Assembly: GCA_023701225.1 (NCBI GenBank)
Contig: JAMPXM010000003.1
Span: 1 to 43,962 of the forward strand
Reading direction: 5' to 3'
DNA: 43,962 nt
Origin: Pseudobdellovibrionaceae bacterium
GTDB taxonomy: Bacteria > Bdellovibrionota > Bdellovibrionia > Bdellovibrionales > JAMPXM01
Part shown: in pieces, positions 23,834 to 32,283 of the stretch
How positions within the stretch are numbered: position 1 is the first letter of the stretch
Layout of the letters: every line of letters begins with the position of its first letter
Position numbers and translations under genes: made by a program
The notes under the pieces: model-generated
What the model was told of the DNA's origin: nothing
The model's input: only the letters and a program-made list of their open reading frames with translations
Databases searched by the model: none

Positions 23834-24244
23834 TCAGAATGTCCAGCTGAGCTGCAAAGCCACGGGAGAAGGCACCGCCTCGTGCTGAGCAAGCGCGGGA
23901 TCCGTCTCCAGATCCATCCATGGCCGGTCACCGTAAAATTCCTGCGGATTCGTCGCCGCGGAATAGGTGGAATAAATCGTGCCTGTGATCACGCCGACGG
24001 CGAAGCCGATCGCGATGTTGGACAGCTTGTCCTGCGGACGCCCGTAAAAACTCAGCGTACTCAAACCCAAAACCGCACCGCCGAGGCCTGCGAAGATGAT
24101 CGTCGCCAATTGGCGACGAGGCCCCGCATTGGTGGCTTTGTCGCGTGAGGTTTCCTGGGGCGGAGGCGTTTGCGCCAAAGCAGGTGTCGCCACGGACAGG
24201 CACAGCACGACGGCGATCAAAATTTTCAGTGCTCTTCCGACCAT
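23834..24244 (-). CDS. Small membrane protein of unknown function
   Basis: A 136-residue product with a signal peptide (cleavage near ATPALA, residue 24) followed by two Gly-rich hydrophobic segments (about 45-65 and 76-95, LATIIFAGLGGAVLGLS and IAIGFAVGVITGTIYSTY) and a C-terminal soluble part ending in WTF. The glycine-rich helices could be a hairpin spanning the membrane. It overlaps the acylphosphatase gene by 19 nt and has GGAGG just before its ATG. Not recognised further. Converges on pilT. Confidence 0.6.
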   Translation of the reverse strand: MVGRALKILIAVVLCLSVATPALAQTPPPQETSRDKATNAGPRRQLATIIFAGLGGAVLGLSTLSFYGRPQDKLSNIAIGFAVGVITGTIYSTYSAATNPQEFYGDRPWMDLETDPALAQHEAVPSPVALQLSWTF

Positions 24245-24540
24245 GGAGCCTCCCCGTCTGCACGAATTTCAAAGCTTGCCAGTGGCGTTGTCAGTGGCGG
24301 CTGGCCATTCAGATGGCGCAGCTCCACCGCATCCACGCGAGCCAAGAGCGGACCGCGATGGATGGCTTCTTCAAATTGTAACAAGGCCTTGTCTGTTCCG
24401 CTCGCGAAAATCTCAACTCGACCGTCGCTTAAATTCCGCACCCATCCGGTCAGCCCGAGCGCTCCAGCGCGCTTCTGGGTGAAATTCCGAAAACTCACAC
24501 CTTGGACTCGCCCCGCGACGAGGTACTGACGGAACTGCAT
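24226..24540 (-). CDS. acyP: Acylphosphatase
   Basis: Small hydrolase of carboxyl-phosphate bonds (acetyl phosphate, acylated phosphate). The 104 residues carry the diagnostic GRVQGVSFRNFT (residues 10-21, with the catalytic Arg) and GWVRNLSDGRVEI (with the catalytic Asn). Slightly longer than the usual 90-100. It shares a 41-nt divergent spacer with deoC, which must contain both promoters, and overlaps the small membrane protein gene downstream. Confidence 0.92.
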   Translation of the reverse strand: MQFRQYLVAGRVQGVSFRNFTQKRAGALGLTGWVRNLSDGRVEIFASGTDKALLQFEEAIHRGPLLARVDAVELRHLNGQPPLTTPLASFEIRADGEAPWSEEH

Positions 24541-24543
24541 ATT

Positions 24544-24572
24544 TTGACATTCCGGGCAGCGATTGCTAATTA
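24544..24572 (+). promoter_or_regulatory. Promoter of the nucleoside-salvage operon
   Basis: TTGACA (6/6) at 24544-24549, 17-nt spacer, then TAATTA at 24567-24572 preceded by an extended TG-n motif. The start point would lie within a few bases of the deoC ATG at 24582, and no Shine-Dalgarno is seen, so the transcript may be leaderless. Confidence 0.55.
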
Positions 24573-24581
24573 CAACTTCTT

Positions 24582-25289
24582 ATGCAGAGCACCAACAGTC
24601 CCGCCTCTGGTTCCATCTCTGGTCCCTCGGATCTCGCCGCATTCATCGATCACACGCTGTTGAAAGCGGATGCCACAGTCGCGGATATCGAAAGACTTTG
24701 CGACGAAGCATTGCAATTCCGGTTCAAAGGAGTTTGCGTCAATTCCGTACATCTCCCGCGAGTCGCGGCACGTTTGCGCGGTTCGACCGTGCTCCCCGTT
24801 TGCGTGGTCGGCTTTCCGCTCGGTGCTTCATTGAGTGAGGTCAAGGCCGCGGAAACTCGCTTAGCGATCGAGGCCGGAGCCGCGGAAATCGACACCGTTC
24901 TTGCGATCGGCGCGATCAAGGATCGGAATTCGGTCCTGGCCGAAAACGACCTCCGCGCGGTCGTAACCGCCGCGGAAGGGCGACCCGTCAAAGTCATCTT
25001 AGAAACCGGTCTGCTCAGCGTAGATGAAATCACGCTTGCCTGCCGACTGAGCGAGGCGGCCGGCGCGGCCTTTGTCAAAACCGCGACAGGTTTCTTGGGA
25101 CGCGGGGCCTCGCTCGAAGACATCCGCTTGATGAAAGCCAGTTGTTCGCCACGCATGCAGATCAAAGCCAGCGGCGGCATTAAAACCTTCGAGCAGGCAC
25201 GCGATCTCATCCATGCCGGCGCACATCGTCTCGGCACGAGCAGCGGGGTCGCGCTCGTTTCGGGAAAAGAAACAGGCGCCAGCTACTGA
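24582..25289 (+). CDS. deoC: Deoxyribose-phosphate aldolase DeoC
   Basis: Class I aldolase that splits 2-deoxyribose-5-phosphate to acetaldehyde and glyceraldehyde-3-phosphate. The 235 residues are a TIM barrel with Schiff-base Lys166 in VKTATGF, second Lys195 in IKASGGI and Asp104 in EIDTVLAIG. First gene of the nucleoside-salvage operon, with a 52-nt gap to deoA. No leader ribosome binding site. Confidence 0.93.
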   Translation: MQSTNSPASGSISGPSDLAAFIDHTLLKADATVADIERLCDEALQFRFKGVCVNSVHLPRVAARLRGSTVLPVCVVGFPLGASLSEVKAAETRLAIEAGAAEIDTVLAIGAIKDRNSVLAENDLRAVVTAAEGRPVKVILETGLLSVDEITLACRLSEAAGAAFVKTATGFLGRGASLEDIRLMKASCSPRMQIKASGGIKTFEQARDLIHAGAHRLGTSSGVALVSGKETGASY

Positions 25290-25341
25290 CCAAGCTGATC
25301 TGGCCACACGGGCTGACTTGTGCTGGTGACAAAGGACAACC

Positions 25342-26661
25342 ATGACTTACTTCCCAGCGGAACTGATTAAGAAAAAACGCGCCGGGCTCGCACATGATCG
25401 CGCTGAGCTGGAATTCCTTATCAACGGCTTCGTCGCCGGTACGATTCCCGATTACCAGATGGCCGCCTGGCTGATGGCCGTCTTTTTTAAAGGCATGACC
25501 GCGACGGAAACGTCCGAGCTCACTCATGTGATGTTACACAGCGGTCGCACGCTCGACTTTTCCTCTCTTCACAAGCCCGTGGTCGATAAGCACTCCACGG
25601 GCGGAGTCGGTGATAAAACCAGCTTGATTCTCGCTCCCTTGGTCGCCGCCGCAGGCATTCCGGTACCGATGATCGCCGGGCGAGGCCTAGGACACACAGG
25701 CGGCACACTGGATAAGCTCGAGGCTCTGCCGGGATTCCGCATCGCTCTTTCCCTTGATGAATTCCAAGCGCAAGTCGCGGCCTTGGGCACCGCGCTCACC
25801 GGCCAAACCGCAGAAATTTGTCCCGCCGACAAACGCATCTATGCGCTTCGCGACGTGACTGGCACGATCGAGTCTCTGCCACTGATTTGCGCGAGTATCA
25901 TGTCCAAGAAACTCGCCGAAGGTATCAACGGCCTTGTGTTGGACGTAAAACATGGCTCCGGCGCATTCATGAAAACCGTCGAACAGGCTGATCTGCTCGC
26001 CGACAAACTCATGGAAATCGGCCAACACCACGGCAAACGCGTGATTGCTCTGCTCACGCGCATGGACGAGCCCTTGGGCCGCTTCATTGGCAACGCCGTC
26101 GAAGTCGGCGAATGTATCGCGATCATGAAGAACGAACCCTACCTTGGACGGCCACCCGAAGATTTCGCGGACACGCGCGAGCTCACGCTGGAGCTGGCGG
26201 CGGCCATGCTCTGGGTCGGCGGCGCATCCCCGTCGCTGGAACACGGGCGCGCGCAAGCGGAGGACCTGCTTGTGAGTGGCAAAGCCTGGCAGAAGTTCGC
26301 CGAGATTTGCCGCGCCCAAGGCGGACAACTGGAGCAATTGCCGACTCCAACTGTTCGACAAGTCGTGCGGTCGACAGCAAACGGCTATGTGGCGGCCTAT
26401 GATACTGAAAAACTGGGTCTCGCCGCGATTGCCATGGGCGGCGGGCGACTGAAGACCAGCGATGTGATCGATCCGGTCGCCGGAATCGAGGTCCATAAGA
26501 AACTCGGGGACGCGGTCGTGGAAGGCGAAACTCTTTTCACGCTCCTCGGTGGCTCCCGGCGCAGCTTTGATGAAGCCTCCGCCATGGTGGTGGCGGCGAC
26601 CACAATTTCCTTGCAAAAACCAGTGGTTCCCAGTTTGATCACCAAGAGAAAGGTGATCTAA
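25342..26661 (+). CDS. deoA: Thymidine/pyrimidine-nucleoside phosphorylase
   Basis: Reversible phosphorolysis of thymidine, deoxyuridine or uridine to base and (deoxy)ribose-1-phosphate. The 439 residues have the phosphate-binding DKHSTGGVGDKTSL (residues 82-95), GRGLGHTGGTLDKLEA and VLDVKHGSGAFM of the family, then LTRMDEPLGRFIGNAVEV. The last 80 residues are the alpha/beta domain. Could equally be Pdp, as substrate width cannot be told from sequence. Second gene of the operon, with a 7-nt gap to the next gene. Confidence 0.92.
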   Translation: MTYFPAELIKKKRAGLAHDRAELEFLINGFVAGTIPDYQMAAWLMAVFFKGMTATETSELTHVMLHSGRTLDFSSLHKPVVDKHSTGGVGDKTSLILAPLVAAAGIPVPMIAGRGLGHTGGTLDKLEALPGFRIALSLDEFQAQVAALGTALTGQTAEICPADKRIYALRDVTGTIESLPLICASIMSKKLAEGINGLVLDVKHGSGAFMKTVEQADLLADKLMEIGQHHGKRVIALLTRMDEPLGRFIGNAVEVGECIAIMKNEPYLGRPPEDFADTRELTLELAAAMLWVGGASPSLEHGRAQAEDLLVSGKAWQKFAEICRAQGGQLEQLPTPTVRQVVRSTANGYVAAYDTEKLGLAAIAMGGGRLKTSDVIDPVAGIEVHKKLGDAVVEGETLFTLLGGSRRSFDEASAMVVAATTISLQKPVVPSLITKRKVI

Positions 26662-26668
26662 CACCACG

Positions 26669-27484
26669 ATGGTTCAAGAGAATCTAGAAGAAACAGTTGC
26701 TTATATCCGTTCGCACTCGAAGCTGAAGCCTCGCATGGGCATCATTCTCGGCTCGGGACTGGGCAACTTCGTGAACCATATCCAGGTCGAAACAACGATT
26801 CCGTACGATGAAATTCCATCTTTCGTCGCGCCGACTGTCGAGGGTCACTCCGGACGTTTGATTCTGGGATCCGTGAAGAACGTACCCATCGCTGTTTTGC
26901 AGGGGCGCATTCATTACTACGAAGGCCACTCTATGGCTTCCGTCGTTTATCCGACACGCAGCCTGGCTATGCTCGGAATCGAAGTGCTGATGTTGACCAA
27001 CTCCGCCGGCGGACTGGACCCCGCGATGAAGCCGGGCGACTTTATGATCATCGACGATCATATCAATCTGATGGGCGACAATCCGCTCAAGGGCCCGAAC
27101 ATCGCGCAACTCGGTCCACGCTTCCCGGATATGAGCGAAGCGTATGATTCCCGCCTGAACAATAAACTGGAAGAAATCCTGAAGGCGAAAAAAGTGCGCC
27201 ACCACCGCGGAATTTACTGTGGTGTTTCGGGTCCGACATACGAAACGCCGGCCGAAGTCCGTTATCTGACGATGATCGGCGGCAAGGCGGTGGGCATGAG
27301 CACGGTGCCAGAAGCCATCGCCGCCAACCACCTCGGTTTGCGTGTGTGCGCCCTGAGCTGCATCACCAATCTGGCGTCGGGACTTTCCAAGCACAAGCTT
27401 TCGCATGATGAAGTCACGCAGACCGCCAAGGCCGTGGAAGACAAGTTCTGTGACTTCCTTCTTGATTTCATCGCCACTCTTTAA
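26669..27484 (+). CDS. Purine-nucleoside phosphorylase (trimeric PunA/PNP type)
   Basis: Phosphorolyses inosine and guanosine and their deoxy forms. The 271 residues show the trimeric-PNP features: GIILGSGLGNFV (phosphate site), PSFVAPTVEGHSGRLI, LTNSAGGLDPAMKPGDFMIIDDHINL, GPTYETPAEV with the catalytic-site Glu, MSTVPEAIAANH, and the base-binding Asn in CITNLASG, which indicates 6-oxopurine specificity. Third gene of the operon. It gives free hypoxanthine and guanine, which the phosphoribosyltransferase encoded at 8650 can use. Confidence 0.92.
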   Translation: MVQENLEETVAYIRSHSKLKPRMGIILGSGLGNFVNHIQVETTIPYDEIPSFVAPTVEGHSGRLILGSVKNVPIAVLQGRIHYYEGHSMASVVYPTRSLAMLGIEVLMLTNSAGGLDPAMKPGDFMIIDDHINLMGDNPLKGPNIAQLGPRFPDMSEAYDSRLNNKLEEILKAKKVRHHRGIYCGVSGPTYETPAEVRYLTMIGGKAVGMSTVPEAIAANHLGLRVCALSCITNLASGLSKHKLSHDEVTQTAKAVEDKFCDFLLDFIATL

Positions 27485-27511
27485 CTGAAATATCCGAAAC
27501 GGACACATCCG

Positions 27512-28825
27512 ATGAACGTCGTTCTCCGCAATGGTCTGATCGTGACGATGAACCGCGCCCGCGATGTTTTTCGCGGCGAAGTCCATATCGTCAATGAACA
27601 CATTGCGTATGTCGGCAAGGCACAAAAGCCCGCGCCTCCTGGCGCCCTCGTCATCGATGCGACACACATGTTCGTGTTGCCCGGCCTGATTCAAGCTCAC
27701 GTCCATTTGTGTCAGGCCCTGTTTCGTGGTGACGCCGATGACATGAAGCTCCTCGACTGGCTGAAAAAACGCATTTGGCCGATGGAATCCGCACACACGC
27801 CGGCCTCGCTACGCGCCTCCGCCCGCATCGGCCTGCTGGAAATGGCTAAGTCCGGCACGACAGCCGTGCTCGATATGGGAACGGTCCACCATACGCAGCA
27901 CCAGCTGGAAGCCGTCGCGGAAAGTGGAATGCGCTATTGGGGCGGCAAGTGCTTGATGGACCTGAAATCCTCCTCGGGTCCGCTTTACGAAAAAACATCC
28001 GAGGCCCTGCGTGAAACCGAAGATCTCATGCGCGAGTGGAAGGGTAAACATGCCTTGGTCCGCTACGCCCTGTGTCCGCGCTTCGCGGTTTCCTGCACGG
28101 AGGGCCTCTTGGAGGCCATGGTCGACTTACAAGAGCGAGAGCAGGCGGTCATCCATACGCACGCATCGGAGAGCAAAGACGAGATCGCTCTGATCAAACA
28201 GCGTACGGGCCGGAACAACGTCGACTACTTCGCGCATCTCGGGATGCTCAATGACAAGACCGTGATCGCACACGGCGTTCATCTCACCAAAGGCGAACTC
28301 AAAAAAATGGTGCGCGCCGGAACGCCCCTGGTGCATTGCCCGAGCTCGAACCTCAAGCTCGCCAGCGGCATTGCGCCGATCAAAACATACGTCGAGGCTG
28401 GGCTAAAAGTGGCGCTCGGCGCTGATGGTGCTCCCTGCAACAACTCCATGGACCCGTTCATTGAAATGCGCCTCACCGCGCTTCTGCAAAAACCAAAATT
28501 CGGGCCCGATGCGATGCCCGCTCAAATGGCGCTGGAGTTGGCGACCGTCGGCGGCGCGCGTGCGCTCGGCGCGGAGGATCGCCTCGGGTCGCTCGAGGTC
28601 GGAAAGCTCGCCGACGTGATCACGATCGACCGCTCGCACCCGTCGGTCGCAACGGTGGAAAATCCTTATTCGGCCATCGTGTATTCTTGTTTGGGCCGCG
28701 ATGTCCGCGACGTGTTCGTCCATGGCCGCGCGGTCGTTCGCAATTGCGAACATCAGCTCTGGGATGAACACGAAGTCATCGCGAACGCGCAACGCGAACG
28801 CTCCTCGCTGATGAAACGAATTTGA
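27512..28825 (+). CDS. Amidohydrolase, probable (deoxy)adenosine/MTA/SAH-type deaminase
   Basis: A 437-residue member of the TRZ/ATZ amidohydrolase group. Metal ligands His63 and His65 (HVHLCQALFRG), His215/His217 (VIHTHASES), His254 and Asp305 (GADGAPCNN) are all present. The stretch from HVHLCQ to KLLDWLKKRIWPMES is typical of 5-deoxyadenosine, MTA/SAH and N-ethylammeline-type deaminases, less so of guanine deaminase. In this operon the most useful reaction would be deamination of adenosine-type nucleosides to inosine-type ones for the 6-oxopurine-specific phosphorylase. That substrate is inferred. The start lies 27 nt after the preceding stop. Confidence 0.85.
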   Translation: MNVVLRNGLIVTMNRARDVFRGEVHIVNEHIAYVGKAQKPAPPGALVIDATHMFVLPGLIQAHVHLCQALFRGDADDMKLLDWLKKRIWPMESAHTPASLRASARIGLLEMAKSGTTAVLDMGTVHHTQHQLEAVAESGMRYWGGKCLMDLKSSSGPLYEKTSEALRETEDLMREWKGKHALVRYALCPRFAVSCTEGLLEAMVDLQEREQAVIHTHASESKDEIALIKQRTGRNNVDYFAHLGMLNDKTVIAHGVHLTKGELKKMVRAGTPLVHCPSSNLKLASGIAPIKTYVEAGLKVALGADGAPCNNSMDPFIEMRLTALLQKPKFGPDAMPAQMALELATVGGARALGAEDRLGSLEVGKLADVITIDRSHPSVATVENPYSAIVYSCLGRDVRDVFVHGRAVVRNCEHQLWDEHEVIANAQRERSSLMKRI

Positions 28826-28858
28826 TTGCGATGACTTGATCGGGGCGACCTGAACAGG

Positions 28859-28912
28859 ACGACACGAGGTTCCGGCTCACGTCGTTGACGCTTTTCTCTT
28901 CTCTAATTTTTC
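28859..28912 (+). terminator. Possible terminator after the salvage operon
   Basis: Arms 28859-28868 and 28876-28885 pair at eight of ten positions around a short loop, and TTTTCTCTTCTCTAATTTTT follows. The stem is imperfect, so the call is moderate. Confidence 0.4.
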
Positions 28913-29090
28913 CTTATCCCACCCGGCAAATCGTGCCTGGTCGCGGGTTTCCGGCGACTGGACGATCGTACGGATTTTGTGTTGGGCCCGTGGGAACGCA
29001 TTTTGTTTCGTTGTTGGACTAACTCTTTCACGGCGGCCAACCGACACTAAGGAAAGACACGAATCAGGATGAATTCGTGGGAGGCTCGAC

Positions 29091-30380
29091 ATGGATGTCG
29101 GTCAAGGTCGCCAGTTCCATCTCATAATGCTTTTCGTTTTGCCGCTGGCTTTAGCCGCGTGCAAAAAAGACGACTCCGTCGCCGAAGCGCCGTCGGGTTT
29201 TCAAGAAATCAGTTCCAAGTGCGAGTCGACGGCAGTGCCCAATCGCTTTCTGGTGAATTGGAAAGACGGCACCCTCTCGATCGAACACGCACGCAATCGA
29301 GAAGAGTTTTTACGTACGATCATGGAACCCAACGAAGGTCAAATTGACTTTGCTGAGCACGATCAACTTGTCCATTTGGAAATCACTGACGAAATCACCG
29401 GCGCCGCACCGACGACACGCGCGCTGACCATACCGGACGACTGGGGCCAGCAAATCGTCGAGGCCTCGGTCGCATGGTCCAGAGGCATCGTCGGCCAAGG
29501 AGTGACGGTCGCGGTCGTCGATTCAGGTGTTGATATCAATCATGTACAAATTCAACCACGTTTAGCGACGAACAGCGCGGAGATCGTTAACGGCGTCGAT
29601 GACGACGGCAATGGCTATATCGACGATGTTTACGGTTATGATTTCCAAGATGGTTCGCCGCAGGTGAATGATGGCACGGGACACGGTACACACGTGGCCG
29701 GTGTCATCGTCGCTGATCACGCCGTCAGTCTTGGCGAAACCACACCTGCCGTCAAAGGCCTTGCTCCGGGAGCGCAGCTTCTCCCATTGGATTTCATGAC
29801 GGACAGTGGCGCCGGATCGATTGGCAACGCGATTCGCGCCATCAAATATGCGGTCTCGCGCGGGGCCAAAGTCATCAACGCCAGCTGGGGCGGAGGCGCA
29901 TGTTCAGCAACCCTGCGCCAAACCATCCAGGAACTGGAAGCGCAAGGTGTGTTGATGGTAGTCGCGGCCGGTAACTCGGGCTCAAATTTGGATTGGGAAC
30001 CAGAATATCCAGCTGCCTTTCAGAGCGGCAGCCAAATCACCGTCGGCGCGAGTACATTCCGCGATATTATGGCCGGCTTCTCGAATTACAGCTACTCTTT
30101 GGTGCATCTGGCCGCGCCTGGAGCGGACATTTACAGCACGCTGCCGGGTAATCATACGGGCGACCTCTCCGGCACAAGCATGGCAACTCCGTTTGTTTCG
30201 GCCACCGCCGCTCTCTTGTGGAGTTTTCGTCCGCAAGCGACGGTCGCACAGATTCGCCACGCGCTGCTCAATGGTGTCGACCGCGACCCGGCCGATCCTC
30301 GCGGCGTTCTCGCCGTTTCCACCGGCGGCCGCTTGAACATTCGCAAAGCGCTCGATGAATTAGCGCGACAACTTCCTTGA
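29091..30380 (+). CDS. Subtilisin-like serine protease, lipoprotein (S8 family)
   Basis: Secreted protease of 429 residues. Lipobox LALAAC gives an acylated Cys24. Residues about 45-100 look like an I9-type inhibitory propeptide. The catalytic domain has Asp144 (VAVVDSGVD), His198 (GHGTHVAG), the oxyanion Asn295 (AAGNSGS) and Ser363 (GTSMATP), and a Ca-binding-like DDDGNGYIDD at 170-179. So it is an active-looking S8A protease held on a membrane, as in predatory or proteolytic bacteria. GGGAGG lies six bases before the ATG. Stands alone with strong hairpins downstream. Confidence 0.93.
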   Translation: MDVGQGRQFHLIMLFVLPLALAACKKDDSVAEAPSGFQEISSKCESTAVPNRFLVNWKDGTLSIEHARNREEFLRTIMEPNEGQIDFAEHDQLVHLEITDEITGAAPTTRALTIPDDWGQQIVEASVAWSRGIVGQGVTVAVVDSGVDINHVQIQPRLATNSAEIVNGVDDDGNGYIDDVYGYDFQDGSPQVNDGTGHGTHVAGVIVADHAVSLGETTPAVKGLAPGAQLLPLDFMTDSGAGSIGNAIRAIKYAVSRGAKVINASWGGGACSATLRQTIQELEAQGVLMVVAAGNSGSNLDWEPEYPAAFQSGSQITVGASTFRDIMAGFSNYSYSLVHLAAPGADIYSTLPGNHTGDLSGTSMATPFVSATAALLWSFRPQATVAQIRHALLNGVDRDPADPRGVLAVSTGGRLNIRKALDELARQLP

Positions 30381-30391
30381 TGGAGTTCGTC

Positions 30392-30423
30392 GCTGGCGTT
30401 GACCGTTGGTGGTCACCGCCAGC
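30392..30423 (+). terminator. Hairpin after the protease gene
   Basis: Thirteen-bp stem with one mismatch (30392-30404 with 30411-30423) and a 6-nt loop, twelve bases after the stop. No T-run follows, so it may be a transcript stabiliser or a factor-dependent terminator. Confidence 0.5.
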
Positions 30424-30670
30424 GGACTAAAATCGCGTCGCCGACCACATCTTCTGCCATGTCTCCTAGGCGACCCCTCACACCGCAGAACACAATAAGA
30501 AACCCGCTTGCCTAACGCATCGCGAGGCGGGTAGCTTCTCTGCGTATTTCACAGGGTTCACGCATGATTGAAGGATGCCTTGCGGTCGCCGCGAAGGCTG
30601 GCACCCGATGCGTTCCCGCGGTTTTGAAACCGCTAGATTCAGTCAGTCCAACCCGATTGGAGAGCTTTGC

Positions 30671-32251
30671 ATGAGCACGAACATTGATGTGGCGAATATG
30701 TCGCGGACCGAACTGCGCGTACGCGAATTGGAAGACAAAAACGCGGAAGCATTGCGTGGCGGCGGCCCAGACAAAGTCGCCAAGCACAAAGAGGGTTCAC
30801 GCCTGTCCGCACGCGAACGCCTGGAAATGCTTCTCGATCCTGGCAGTTTCGTCGAGATGGATCGCTTTGTTACCCATCGCAGCACCAACTTCGGAATGGC
30901 CGACAAGAAGGTCCTCGGCGACGGCGTGATCACGGGCTATGGGCGCGTCAACGGTAAGCTCGTGTACGTGTATTCGCAAGACTTCACCGTCTTCGGCGGC
31001 TCGATGTCGAGAACTCAGGCCAACAAGATCATCAAGATCATGGATATGGCCATGAAAGTCGGCGCGCCCATCATCGGCTTGAACGATTCCGGCGGCGCAC
31101 GCATTCAAGAAGGCGTCGAGGCACTGGCTGGTTACTCGGATATCTTCCTGCGCAACACCCTTGCTTCGGGCGTAGTCCCGCAGATCAGCGCGATCATGGG
31201 ACCCTGCGCTGGCGGCGCGGTCTATTCCCCCTCGATCACGGATTTCATCTTCATGGTGAAGGACACGAGCTACATGTTCGTGACCGGACCGGATGTGATC
31301 AAGACCGTCACTCACGAAGACGTCACCAAAGAACAACTCGGTGGTGCCTTGGCACACGCGCAAAAATCCGGCGTCACGCATTTCGCGACCAACGACGACA
31401 AGCACTGCTTGCTGATGATTCGCGAACTCTTGAGCTTCCTACCGTCCAACAACGTCGATGACCCGCCGGTTCTTCCGACCGCGGATCGCCCCGACCGCGT
31501 CGAGGAAGCTTTGAACAGCTTTATCCCCGACAGTCCGAAAAAGCCGTACGACATGAGCGAGTTGATCAAAATGATCGTCGACGAAGGTTACTTCCTCGAA
31601 GTTCATCAACACTATGCCAAGAACATCATCGTTGGCTTTGCACGATTCAATGGCCGCGCGGTCGGTATCGTCGCCAACCAGCCGCAGGTTCTGGCCGGCT
31701 GCTTGAACATCGACGCCTCGAAAAAAGCAGCGCGCTTCGTGCGCTTCTGCGACGCCTTCAACATTCCGCTGGTGACGCTCGTCGATGTGCCCGGTTTCCT
31801 TCCCGGAACCGACCAGGAATGGAACGGAATCATCACGCACGGCGCGAAGTTACTGTACGCCTATGCGGAAGCGACTGTTCCGAAAATCACGGTCATTACA
31901 CGCAAGGATTACGGTGGCGCCTATTGCGTGATGAGCTCCAAGCATCTGCGCGGCGACGTGAACCTCGCTTATCCGACGGCGGAGATCGCGGTCATGGGCG
32001 CCGATGGGGCGGTGAATATTATTTTCCGCGAAGCCATCAAGAAAGCGTCGAACCCAGAAACCGAACGCAACCGCCTGACCACGGATTACGAACAAAAATT
32101 CGCCAATCCCTATGTCGCCGCGGAAAACGGCTTCATCGACGAAGTCATCGAGCCCGCATTGACACGGAAGCGCATCATTGATGCGTTGGAAATGCTGAAA
32201 AACAAAAAGGACACGAATCCGCCCAAGAAACACGGCAATATTCCGCTGTAA
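30671..32251 (+). CDS. pccB: Propionyl-CoA (acyl-CoA) carboxylase beta subunit
   Basis: Carboxyltransferase subunit of 526 residues, transferring CO2 from biotin to propionyl-CoA to give methylmalonyl-CoA. Crotonase-type folds are duplicated: the first with [12 protein letters not shown] and [11 protein letters not shown], the second with [13 protein letters not shown] and [33 protein letters not shown] at the start is usual for PccB-like proteins. GGAG lies eight bases before ATG. First gene of the carboxylase/mutase operon. Methylcrotonyl- or acetyl-CoA specificity cannot be excluded, but the adjoining methylmalonyl-CoA mutase favours propionyl-CoA. Confidence 0.92.
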   Translation: MSTNIDVANMSRTELRVRELEDKNAEALRGGGPDKVAKHKEGSRLSARERLEMLLDPGSFVEMDRFVTHRSTNFGMADKKVLGDGVITGYGRVNGKLVYVYSQDFTVFGGSMSRTQANKIIKIMDMAMKVGAPIIGLNDSGGARIQEGVEALAGYSDIFLRNTLASGVVPQISAIMGPCAGGAVYSPSITDFIFMVKDTSYMFVTGPDVIKTVTHEDVTKEQLGGALAHAQKSGVTHFATNDDKHCLLMIRELLSFLPSNNVDDPPVLPTADRPDRVEEALNSFIPDSPKKPYDMSELIKMIVDEGYFLEVHQHYAKNIIVGFARFNGRAVGIVANQPQVLAGCLNIDASKKAARFVRFCDAFNIPLVTLVDVPGFLPGTDQEWNGIITHGAKLLYAYAEATVPKITVITRKDYGGAYCVMSSKHLRGDVNLAYPTAEIAVMGADGAVNIIFREAIKKASNPETERNRLTTDYEQKFANPYVAAENGFIDEVIEPALTRKRIIDALEMLKNKKDTNPPKKHGNIPL

Positions 32252-32283
32252 GCGTCTTGGAATCGGGTTTCCTAGGAGAACGT

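Noticed and set aside
26684-27796. 370-codon minus-strand open frame opposite the phosphorylase and amidohydrolase genes
   Set aside because: Crosses two strongly supported genes and has no family signature.
28877-29092. 71-codon minus-strand frame in the spacer before the S8 protease
   Set aside because: No ribosome binding site or known family was seen, and its end lies on a possible terminator. Mentioned only as a low-interest observation.
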